Source: Pseudomonadota bacterium
GTDB lineage: Bacteria > Pseudomonadota > Alphaproteobacteria > Rhizobiales > Beijerinckiaceae
Length of the DNA stretch: 11,424 bases
Direction: 5' to 3'
Assembly (NCBI GenBank): GCA_023426505.1
Contig: JAFAAP010000050.1
Location: 1 to 11,424, forward strand
Shown: piece after piece, positions 6,090 through 11,424 of the stretch
Position numbering within the stretch: position 1 is the stretch's first letter
Layout of the letters: each line of letters opens with the position of its first letter
Program-made: the position numbers and the translations under genes
The notes under the pieces: model-generated
What the model saw: the letters and a program-made list of their open reading frames with translations, nothing else
Database searches by the model: none
What the model was told of the DNA's origin: nothing

Positions 6090-6181
6090 AGCTTCGGCAG
6101 GAAGCACGCCGGAGGTTGGTCCGTCAACCTGACCGCGCAGGCAGGACATCGTTTGGTCGCATGGAACGAGGCCCTCATTCC

Positions 6182-8197
6182 CTACCCCCGCTCGTGGAAG
6201 AAGTCGAACACGGCCCGGGCCGTGGCGGCATTCACGCCCGGAGCCTTCATGAGGTCTTCCAGCGCGGCACGCTGGATGGCCTTCACCGTTCCGAAATGGT
6301 GCAGGAGCGCCCGTTTTCGAGTCGGGCCGATGCCCGGAATCTCGTCGAGAGGGTTCTTCACGAGTTCGCGCTTGCGCTTGGCCCGGTGCGCCCCGATGGC
6401 GAAGCGGTGGGCCTCGTCCCGCAGACGCTGCACGAAGTAGAGGGCTGGGTCCCGCGGCGGCATCTTGAACGGCGCCTCGCCCGGCTTGAAGAAGGTCTCG
6501 CGACCGGCGTCGCGGTCGCGCCCCTTGGCGATGCCGACGAGCGCCACGTCGTCCTCGCTGACGCCGACCTCCGCGAGCGCCTGGCGGGCCGCCTCGAGCT
6601 GCCCCTTGCCACCGTCGATCAGCACGAGATCGGGCCAGGCCGGGAAGCTGTCGTCGTCCTCCCTATGGGCTTCGGCATTGGCGGGCTCGGAGGAGCGAGG
6701 CTCCTCCTTCACGAGGCGGGCGAAGCGGCGCTGGAGCATCTCGCGCATCATGCCGTAATCGTCGCCGGGCTTCAGGTCCTCCGACTTCATGTTGAAGGTG
6801 CGGTAATGCTGCTTCATGAAGCCGTTCGGCCCCGCCACGACCATGGCGCCTACCGCGTTGGTGCCCATGATGTGCGAGTTGTCGTAGACCTCCACGCGGC
6901 GCGGGGCCTTCGAGAGCCCGAAGGCCTGTCCGAGGGACACGAGGAGCTTCTGCTGCGAGGCCGTGTCGGCGAGCCGGCGGCCCAAGGCCTCCTTAGCGTT
7001 GCGCAGGGCGTATTCGATGAGCTGGCGCCGCTCGCCGCGCTGCGGCGCGTGGATCTCCACCTTGGCCTCGGCCCGGGTCGAGAGCGCGGCCGCCATCAGG
7101 TCGGCATCCTCGATCTCGTGGGAGAGCAGGATCGTCCGCGGAGCCGGCTTGTCGTCGTAGAACTGTGCCAGGAACGAGGTCAGGACCTCCTCCGGGCTCA
7201 TGGACTTGTCGGCCTTGGGGAAGTAGGCGCGGTTGCCCCAGTTCTGCCAGTTGCGGAAGAAGAAGACCTCGACGCAGAACTGCCCGGCCTGCTCGTCGAG
7301 GGCGAAGACGTCCGCCTCCTCGATCGACTGGGTGTTGATGCCCTGCACGCCCTGGATGGCCGAGAGCGCCGCGAGCCTGTCGCGGCAGCGCGCGGCACGC
7401 TCGAATTCCAGTTCCTCGGCCGCCTGCTGCATCTCCTCGGTGATGCGCGCCTTCACGGCATTGGACTTGCCCGACAGGAAGGCCCGCGCCTCGGCGGCGA
7501 GGTTCGCGTATTCCTCGTGCGAGATTTCCTTCGTGCAGGGTCCCGAGCAGCGCTTGATCTGGAACAGCAGACAGGGCCGCGTGCGGTTCTCGTAGTAGCT
7601 GTCGTTGCATGAGCGCAGCAGGAAGGCGCGCTGAAGGGCGTTGATGGTGCGGTTCACCGCCCAGACGCTCGCGAAGGGGCCGTAATAATCCCCTTTCCGC
7701 TTGCGTGCGCCGCGATGCTTGACGAGCTGCGGCGCCTCATGGTCGGCGGTGAGCAGGATGTAGGGGAGCGACTTGTCGTCCCGCATCAGCACGTTGTAGC
7801 GGGGCTTGAGCTGCTTGATGAGGTTGGCCTCGAGCAGCAGGGCCTCGGTCTCCGTCGCCGTGGTGACGAATTCCATCGAGGCGGTCTCGCCGATCATCCG
7901 GGCGATGCGGTTGGAATGGGCCTGGCCGCGCGCATAGGAGCCGACGCGGGCCTTCAGGCTCTTGGCCTTGCCCACATAGAGCACGTCCCCCTTGGCATCG
8001 AACATGCGGTAGACACCCGGCGCGTTGGGCAGGGTCGTCCAGAACCGCCGGATGACCTCGGTCCCGCGCTGGACGGAGCCGGGATTGGCCTCGAGATCGA
8101 ACTCGACGTCGGAACCGCTCTCCACGGCAACCGCGTCGTCGTCCTCTTCGTCGGTCAGGATGTCGGGGGGGACGTCGTTATAGGTGTTGCGACTCAT
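6182..8197 (-). CDS. uvrC: UvrABC system protein C (excision nuclease subunit)
   Basis: Nuclease of nucleotide excision repair; recruited by UvrB to damaged DNA, it cuts on both sides of the lesion. 671 residues in the expected order: GIY-YIG domain for the 3' cut (about 57-135, PGVYRMFD and VLYVGKAKSLKARVGSY), four cysteines at 197, 209, 217 and 221 with the same 12-8-4 spacing as the reported iron-sulfur site of E. coli UvrC, UVR domain contacting UvrB (about 245-280), RNase H-like domain for the 5' cut (VEVYDNSH with Asp439, DLVLIDGGKGQ with Asp528, DEAHRFA with His598), and a C-terminal helix-hairpin-helix region (about 615-668). An acidic, probably disordered extension of about 50 residues precedes the GIY-YIG domain. 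No Shine-Dalgarno is visible before the ATG; a stem-loop lies there instead. Confidence 0.97.
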   Translation of the reverse strand: MSRNTYNDVPPDILTDEEDDDAVAVESGSDVEFDLEANPGSVQRGTEVIRRFWTTLPNAPGVYRMFDAKGDVLYVGKAKSLKARVGSYARGQAHSNRIARMIGETASMEFVTTATETEALLLEANLIKQLKPRYNVLMRDDKSLPYILLTADHEAPQLVKHRGARKRKGDYYGPFASVWAVNRTINALQRAFLLRSCNDSYYENRTRPCLLFQIKRCSGPCTKEISHEEYANLAAEARAFLSGKSNAVKARITEEMQQAAEELEFERAARCRDRLAALSAIQGVQGINTQSIEEADVFALDEQAGQFCVEVFFFRNWQNWGNRAYFPKADKSMSPEEVLTSFLAQFYDDKPAPRTILLSHEIEDADLMAAALSTRAEAKVEIHAPQRGERRQLIEYALRNAKEALGRRLADTASQQKLLVSLGQAFGLSKAPRRVEVYDNSHIMGTNAVGAMVVAGPNGFMKQHYRTFNMKSEDLKPGDDYGMMREMLQRRFARLVKEEPRSSEPANAEAHREDDDSFPAWPDLVLIDGGKGQLEAARQALAEVGVSEDDVALVGIAKGRDRDAGRETFFKPGEAPFKMPPRDPALYFVQRLRDEAHRFAIGAHRAKRKRELVKNPLDEIPGIGPTRKRALLHHFGTVKAIQRAALEDLMKAPGVNAATARAVFDFFHERG

Positions 8198-8199
8198 AG

Positions 8200-8218
8200 G
8201 CGAGATTTAAGGTCTCGC
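8200..8218 (-). other. Stem-loop next to the uvrC start codon
   Basis: On the minus strand GCGAGA (8218-8213), seven bases, then TCTCGC (8205-8200) form a 6-bp hairpin ending two bases before the uvrC ATG. It occupies the place where a Shine-Dalgarno would be, and none is present. It may modulate translation initiation, or be an operator-like inverted repeat; a chance occurrence is possible. Confidence 0.35.
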
Positions 8219-8309
8219 GATTCCCGGGGGAAGGGCCTGCGCGAACTAGCCTCGGGATGGAGTTCGGTCTAAACCGCCAAGCTCCCGTCCACCGCCGGAG
8301 CCTCACGAG

Positions 8310-9467
8310 ATGCGCCTGTCGATCGTCACCTCCGCCGTGGTCGCGGCCCTGGTCGGGTTCGGCAGCACCATCGCGCTGATCATCGCGGCGGCGAATGCCG
8401 TCGGAGCCGATGCGGCGCAGACCACCTCGTGGGTGGCGGCCCTGTGCCTGAGCATGGCGGCCACGAGCGGGTTCCTGAGCGTCCGCTACCGCATCCCGGT
8501 CGTGACCGCCTGGTCGACCCCGGGCGCGGCGCTGATCGCCGCCTCCAGCGGAATTTCCATCCATGCGGCGGTCGGGGCCTTCCTGCTCACCGGCGGGCTC
8601 ATCGTCCTCGCGGCCTCGGTGAAGCCATTCGGGCGGCTGATCGAGCGCATCCCCTCCTCCCTCGCGGCCGCGATGCTGGCGGGCGTCCTCATCCGCTTCG
8701 TCATGGCGGTGTTCGAGAGCGCCCAGGGAGCGCCCAAGCTGGTGCTGCCGCTCGTGGGGGTGTTCCTGCTGGTCCGGCTCTTCAATCCGGCCCTCGCGGT
8801 CCTGGCCGTGCTGTTCGTCGGGCTGGGCATCGCCTTCGGCGGCGGCCTGGCGCGGCCCCTCTCCTCCGACCTCTCCCTGTCGTCCCTCACCTTCATCGCG
8901 CCGGCCTTCGAGCCGACGGCCCTGATCGGGTTGGGGCTGCCCCTGTTCCTGGTCACGATGGCGTCCCAGAACCTGCCGGGCTTCGCGGTGCTGCGCGCCT
9001 CCGGCTATACGCCTCCGTCCCGTCCGATCCTGGCGGCCACCGGGCTTGCCTCCCTGATCACGGCCTTCTTCGGCGCCCATACCAGCAACCTCGCGGCGAT
9101 CTCGGCGGCGATCTGCACCGGGCCGGACACGGATCCGGACCCGTCCAAGCGATGGATGGTCGGGCCGTTCTATGCCTTCAGCTACCTGATCTTCGCGGCC
9201 TTCAGCGCCGCCCTGATCGGCTTGATCGCAGCCCTGCCGCCGGAGCTGATCAAGACGGTGGCGGGCCTCGCCCTGATGGGCGCCTTCGCGGGCGCGCTGG
9301 GCTCCGCCCTCTCCGATCAGGCCAAGGTCTTTCCGGCGGTCCTGACCCTCGCCGTCACGGCGTCGGGGCTGACCCTCTTCGGCATCGGCTCCGCCTTCTG
9401 GGGCCTAGCGGCCGGGCTCGTGGCGCTCCTCCTCGACGCGGCCGTTTTGCGCATTCGTCGCCCCTGA
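8310..9467 (+). CDS. BenE family benzoate/H+ symporter-like transporter
   Basis: Inner-membrane secondary transporter of the BenE family, whose characterised member takes up benzoate with protons. 385 residues, almost entirely hydrophobic with about a dozen helices. Family-type motifs: VVTAWSTPGAAL (64-75), VTMASQNLPGF (215-225) and GAHTSNLAAISAAICTG (255-271). GGAG (8297-8300) lies 9 bases before the ATG. The gene is transcribed divergently from uvrC across a 112-base gap in which no convincing promoter was found. No benzoate degradation genes (benABCD, cat) are nearby, so the real substrate is uncertain and the symbol benE is withheld; orphan members of this family are common. Confidence 0.9.
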   Translation: MRLSIVTSAVVAALVGFGSTIALIIAAANAVGADAAQTTSWVAALCLSMAATSGFLSVRYRIPVVTAWSTPGAALIAASSGISIHAAVGAFLLTGGLIVLAASVKPFGRLIERIPSSLAAAMLAGVLIRFVMAVFESAQGAPKLVLPLVGVFLLVRLFNPALAVLAVLFVGLGIAFGGGLARPLSSDLSLSSLTFIAPAFEPTALIGLGLPLFLVTMASQNLPGFAVLRASGYTPPSRPILAATGLASLITAFFGAHTSNLAAISAAICTGPDTDPDPSKRWMVGPFYAFSYLIFAAFSAALIGLIAALPPELIKTVAGLALMGAFAGALGSALSDQAKVFPAVLTLAVTASGLTLFGIGSAFWGLAAGLVALLLDAAVLRIRRP

Positions 9468-9530
9468 TCTGGACGAAACCTCCCGTTAAGCTTAAAACTT
9501 CGTTACAGAACACGGGGAAACGGGGGCATC

Positions 9531-10040
9531 ATGGGTTCGATACGGCGGAAGGGGTGGCTCGGCGCCGCCTTGATGGCGGTTTCGCTCGGCGCATGCCAGG
9601 GCGGCTCGTTCAGCGGATCGCCCGAGGGAGTTCCGATCGCCCTCGAGAGCATCGACGGCGCACCCGCCCCCGTCCGCACGGCCCTGATCGACGAGCTCAG
9701 CACCGCAGCCTCCGACCGCAAGGTCGAACTGGTCGGCGCCAGCGCCGAGGCGCGCTATCGGGTGCGGGGCTACTTGTCCACGGAGACGAGCGAGGGCAAG
9801 ACCAAAGTGTCCTATGTGTGGGACGTGTTCGACTCCCAGAAGCGCAGGGCCAAGCGCCTCGCCGGGACGAGCCCGGTGCCGGTGCCGTCCGCCTCGCTCA
9901 CGAACCTCGACAAGGAGACCCTGGCCAAGCTCGCCAGCGCCAGCATGGATGAGATCGCCGAATTCCTGAGCGCCGCGAGGGACGAGGCGCCGTTCCAGAC
10001 GGCGGAGGCTTCCACCGACGAGGCTCCGGTCGCTCAATGA
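9531..10040 (+). CDS. Putative lipoprotein of unknown function
   Basis: 169 residues with a lipoprotein signal peptide: basic start (MGSIRRKGW), hydrophobic stretch, and lipobox L-G-A-C with the acylated Cys22. The mature part looks like a small alpha/beta domain: VRTALIDELSTAASDRKVELVG (about 48-69), a strand pair RYRVRGYLST ... KVSYVWDVFDSQKRRAKR (75-110), then a helix containing LDKETLAKLASASMDEIAEFL and an acidic, probably disordered tail. The YVWDVFD strand pattern is familiar from unnamed alphaproteobacterial lipoproteins, but I know no function. A G-rich stretch (GGGGG) 4 bases before the ATG serves as ribosome binding site. The 63-base gap after the transporter contains the palindrome TTAAGCTTAA (9486-9495). 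Confidence 0.85.
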   Translation: MGSIRRKGWLGAALMAVSLGACQGGSFSGSPEGVPIALESIDGAPAPVRTALIDELSTAASDRKVELVGASAEARYRVRGYLSTETSEGKTKVSYVWDVFDSQKRRAKRLAGTSPVPVPSASLTNLDKETLAKLASASMDEIAEFLSAARDEAPFQTAEASTDEAPVAQ

Positions 10041-10087
10041 CCGCGACGAAAGTCCAAAAAAGCCGCACCTTGACGGCATCGCACGTA

Positions 10088-10115
10088 TTGTGACGGTTTC
10101 CCAACGCTGCTAAGA
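10088..10115 (+). promoter_or_regulatory. Weak candidate promoter for prs
   Basis: TTGTGA (10088-10093), 16 bases, CTAAGA (10110-10115). Both hexamers are imperfect; a better -35 (CTTGAC, 10069-10074) has no -10 at proper distance. It would leave a leader of about 70 bases before prs that includes the 17-codon frame at 10145. Confidence 0.25.
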
Positions 10116-10144
10116 CCCAAGCGCCTTGCCGCACTTGAGCGCCG

Positions 10145-10198
10145 ATGTCGCGCGGCGGGCTCCATAGGTCACAGGTAGAGCCAAAGTTGCTTTCATGA
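10145..10198 (+). CDS. Possible 17-codon upstream frame overlapping the prs start
   Basis: ATG at 10145 opens a 17-codon frame (MSRGGLHRSQVEPKLLS) whose TGA (10196-10198) overlaps the prs start codon as ATGA. The prs ATG has no proper Shine-Dalgarno; the nearest, AGGTAGAG, is about 14 bases away, so ribosomes finishing this frame could restart on prs. The frame's own ribosome binding site is weak (GAGC 6 bases upstream), and so short a frame can occur by chance in GC-rich DNA. Confidence 0.3.
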   Translation: MSRGGLHRSQVEPKLLS

Positions 10199-11127
10199 AG
10201 CTCGTCGCGGGAAATTCCAACCGTCCGCTGGCGGAGGCCATCTCCGCCTACCTCAACGTTCCGCTCGCCAAGGCCCAGGTCAAGCGCTTCGCGGACATGG
10301 AGGTCTTCGTCGAAATCCAGGAGAACGTGCGCGGCGAGGACGTGTTCGTCATCCAGTCGACATCGTTCCCGACGAATGACCACCTGATGGAGCTCCTCAT
10401 TATCACCGACGCCCTACGCCGTGCCTCCGCGCGCCGCATCACGGCGGTGATCCCCTATTTCGGCTATGCCCGCCAGGACCGGAAGCCGGCGGCGCGCACG
10501 CCGATCTCGGCCAAGTTGGTCGCCAACATCATCGCCCATGCGGGCGTCGACCGCGTGCTGACGCTCGACCTGCATGCGGGCCAGATCCAGGGCTTCTTCG
10601 ATATCCCGACCGACAACCTCTTCGCCGCGCCGATCCTCGCACGCGACATCAAGGAACATCTCGACGGCAGCCACCGCATGGTGGTGTCCCCGGACGTGGG
10701 CGGCGTGGTGCGCGCCCGCGCCCTCGCCAAGCGCATCGATGCCCCGCTCGCCATCGTGGACAAGCGCCGCGAGCGCCCCGGCGAGTCCGAGGTGATGAAC
10801 ATCATCGGCGACGTCTCGGGCCGGTCCTGCATCCTGGTGGACGACATCGTCGATTCCGGCGGCACCCTGGTGAACGCCGCCGACGCGTTGCTGGCCAACG
10901 GCGCCCGCGAGGTCTACGCCTACATCACCCACGGGGTGCTCTCGGGCGGCGCGGTCGCCCGCATCGCCGGGTCCAAGCTCAAGGAACTCGTCATCACCGA
11001 CTCGATCATGCCGACCGAGGCCGTGAAGGTGGCGCACAACATCCGGGTCATCAGCATCGCGCCCCTGATGGGCGAAGCCATCGGCCGCACGGCGACGGAA
11101 AGCTCGGTCTCGAGCCTGTTCGATTAA
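10195..11127 (+). CDS. prs: Ribose-phosphate pyrophosphokinase (PRPP synthetase)
   Basis: Cytoplasmic enzyme that transfers pyrophosphate from ATP to ribose 5-phosphate to make PRPP, the precursor of purines, pyrimidines, NAD, histidine and tryptophan. 310 residues, typical for the bacterial class I enzyme. Motifs: NSNRPLAEAI at the N-terminus, FADMEVFVEIQENVRG (32-47), PYFGYARQDRK (87-97), DLHAGQIQGFF (125-135), SPDVGGVVRA (165-174), the flexible-loop KRR (190-192), and the PRPP-binding loop VDDIVDSGGT (215-224). The start is fixed by the conserved MKLVAGNSNRP, although no good Shine-Dalgarno precedes it. rplY follows 190 bases downstream, with a terminator-like hairpin and a promoter in between. 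Confidence 0.97.
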   Translation: MKLVAGNSNRPLAEAISAYLNVPLAKAQVKRFADMEVFVEIQENVRGEDVFVIQSTSFPTNDHLMELLIITDALRRASARRITAVIPYFGYARQDRKPAARTPISAKLVANIIAHAGVDRVLTLDLHAGQIQGFFDIPTDNLFAAPILARDIKEHLDGSHRMVVSPDVGGVVRARALAKRIDAPLAIVDKRRERPGESEVMNIIGDVSGRSCILVDDIVDSGGTLVNAADALLANGAREVYAYITHGVLSGGAVARIAGSKLKELVITDSIMPTEAVKVAHNIRVISIAPLMGEAIGRTATESSVSSLFD

Positions 11128-11155
11128 GGCCGCTTCCCGGGCCGAGCAGCCCTCC

Positions 11156-11190
11156 GGCGGGATTTGTTGCATTTCCCGCCTTCTTTCTCT
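11156..11190 (+). terminator. Probable prs terminator overlapping the rplY promoter
   Basis: GGCGGGA (11156-11162) pairs with TCCCGCC (11174-11180), 7 bp around an 11-base loop, followed by the pyrimidine-rich TTCTTTCTCT (11181-11190). The T-tract is interrupted by C, so termination may be partial. The -35 of the rplY promoter lies in the loop of this hairpin. Confidence 0.45.
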
Positions 11191-11195
11191 ATAAG
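11167..11195 (+). promoter_or_regulatory. Likely rplY promoter
   Basis: TTGCAT (11167-11172), 17-base spacer, TATAAG (11190-11195). Spacing is ideal and both hexamers fit the sigma-70 consensus well. The predicted transcription start is around 11201-11203, exactly where the first leader hairpin begins. Confidence 0.55.
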
Positions 11196-11201
11196 CCGCC
11201 T

Positions 11202-11290
11202 CGCGCCCGCTCGACACCCTTGGAGGCACGGGCGCGGACCTCATGGCCGCCGGTAGGTTTCTCAAGAAACCCGGGCGGCCATCGGTTTTT
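11202..11290 (+). ncRNA. Two-hairpin rplY leader with U-tract (attenuator or small RNA)
   Basis: Hairpin 1 pairs CGCGCCCG (11202-11209) with CGGGCGCG (11229-11236), 8 bp. Hairpin 2 pairs ATGGCCGCC (11243-11251) with GGCGGCCAT (11274-11282), 9 bp, with an inner 6-bp stem GGTTTC/GAAACC (11256-11261 and 11266-11271) capped by TCAA, and is followed three bases later by TTTTT (11286-11290). Placed after the predicted start site and 28 bases before the rplY ATG, this can be a leader terminator controlling rplY, the end of an independent small RNA of about 90 bases, or a second prs terminator. Hairpin structure is certain; role is inferred. Confidence 0.5.
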
Positions 11291-11317
11291 ACAATCCAAT
11301 CCTAAAGGACCACGACC

Positions 11318-11424
11318 ATGAGCGATATCAAGCAAATCAAGGCCGTGGCGCGCGACCGGGCCGGCAAGGGGGCCGCCCGGGCCGTTCGTCGCCAAGGCCA
11401 AGTTCCTGCCGTCATCTACGGCGC
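11318..11424 (+). CDS. rplY: 50S ribosomal protein L25/Ctc family, 5' part only
   Basis: The first 35 codons of the gene; it continues beyond the window. The product starts MSDIKQIKAVARDRAGKGA and goes on ARAVRRQGQVPAVIYG, the conserved N-terminus of the L25/general stress protein Ctc family, which binds 5S rRNA in the large ribosomal subunit. AAAGGA (11304-11309) lies 8 bases before the ATG, a strong ribosome binding site. The gene follows prs, a common order in alphaproteobacteria, and has its own predicted promoter and structured leader. Whether it is the short L25 or the longer form with a TL5 C-terminal domain cannot be seen here; the longer form is usual in this group. Confidence 0.93.
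   Translation, partial: MSDIKQIKAVARDRAGKGAARAVRRQGQVPAVIYG

Noticed and set aside
6116..7612. Long open frame on the + strand opposite uvrC (about 498 codons), and similar antisense frames opposite rlmJ/RNase T2 (1270-2433) and the BenE gene (8178-9080)
   Set aside because: High-GC DNA rarely forms stops in these frames. The translations are Arg/Gly/Leu-rich with no domain, and the opposite strand carries well-recognised proteins.
8242..8266. Possible LexA/SOS box in front of uvrC (CGAAC-N15-GTTCG)
   Set aside because: The alphaproteobacterial LexA site is GTTC-N7-GTTC; both spacing and orientation differ.
8310..9467. Benzoate degradation island
   Set aside because: Only a BenE-like transporter is present; no dioxygenase, catechol pathway or regulator gene lies nearby.
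9486..9495. Palindrome TTAAGCTTAA considered as a CtrA site or promoter
   Set aside because: The spacer between TTAA halves is 2, not 7, and no matching -10 was found; probably a chance AT-rich patch.
8429..9952. 507-codon + strand frame overlapping the transporter and the lipoprotein genes
   Set aside because: Its product is low-complexity Arg/Gly/Pro-rich, and both overlapping genes in other frames have clear motifs, start signals and signal peptides.

Overview
The window is GC-rich, densely packed alphaproteobacterial chromosome. Four things suggest the order Hyphomicrobiales (Rhizobiales), possibly a Methylobacteriaceae/Microvirga-type genome: the uvrC-pgsA-moaD-moaE gene order, the prs-rplY pair, the extensin-like lipoprotein, and a CtrA-type TTAA-N7-TTAAC site. 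The genus is inferred from gene order and protein flavour, not proven. No insertion sequence, prophage, CRISPR array, tRNA or rRNA is visible. Most of the window is ordinary core genome.

Layout. (1) 1-118 is the 3' end of an outer-membrane beta-barrel gene on the + strand, followed by a strong hairpin terminator shared with the convergent minus-strand block. (2) 200-2825 (-) is a tight likely operon read right to left: a secreted four-cysteine protein, a secreted RNase T2, the 23S rRNA methyltransferase RlmJ, and a YibF-like glutathione transferase. A TTGAC-type promoter overlaps a CCCACATG direct repeat in front of it. (3) 2909-3913 (-) is an extensin-like, metallopeptidase-fold lipoprotein. 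(4) 3914-4438 is the largest gap. It holds a textbook CtrA box and, about 100 bases downstream, a convincing 33-residue membrane micro-protein (4261-4362, +). (5) 4439-4693 (-) is a small cysteine-rich secreted protein. (6) 4759-8197 (-) is the uvrC, pgsA, moaD, moaE block: excision repair, phosphatidylglycerol synthesis and the two subunits of molybdopterin synthase. (7) 8310-9467 (+) is a BenE-type transporter. (8) 9531-10040 (+) is a lipoprotein of unknown role. (9) 10195-11127 (+) is PRPP synthetase. (10) 11318-11424 (+) is the start of ribosomal protein L25.

How the genes relate. MoaD and MoaE form one enzyme, and their genes sit next to each other in one transcription unit. RNase T2 and the four-cysteine exported protein overlap by TTGA if the RNase starts at the TTG I favour, so they may be translationally coupled partners. 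The other neighbours look like housekeeping genes that happen to be adjacent.

The least explained parts are the noncoding or mini-coding elements: the CtrA box plus micro-protein, the two-hairpin U-tract leader in front of rplY, and a 17-codon frame that ends on the prs start codon. I found no convincing large novel system.
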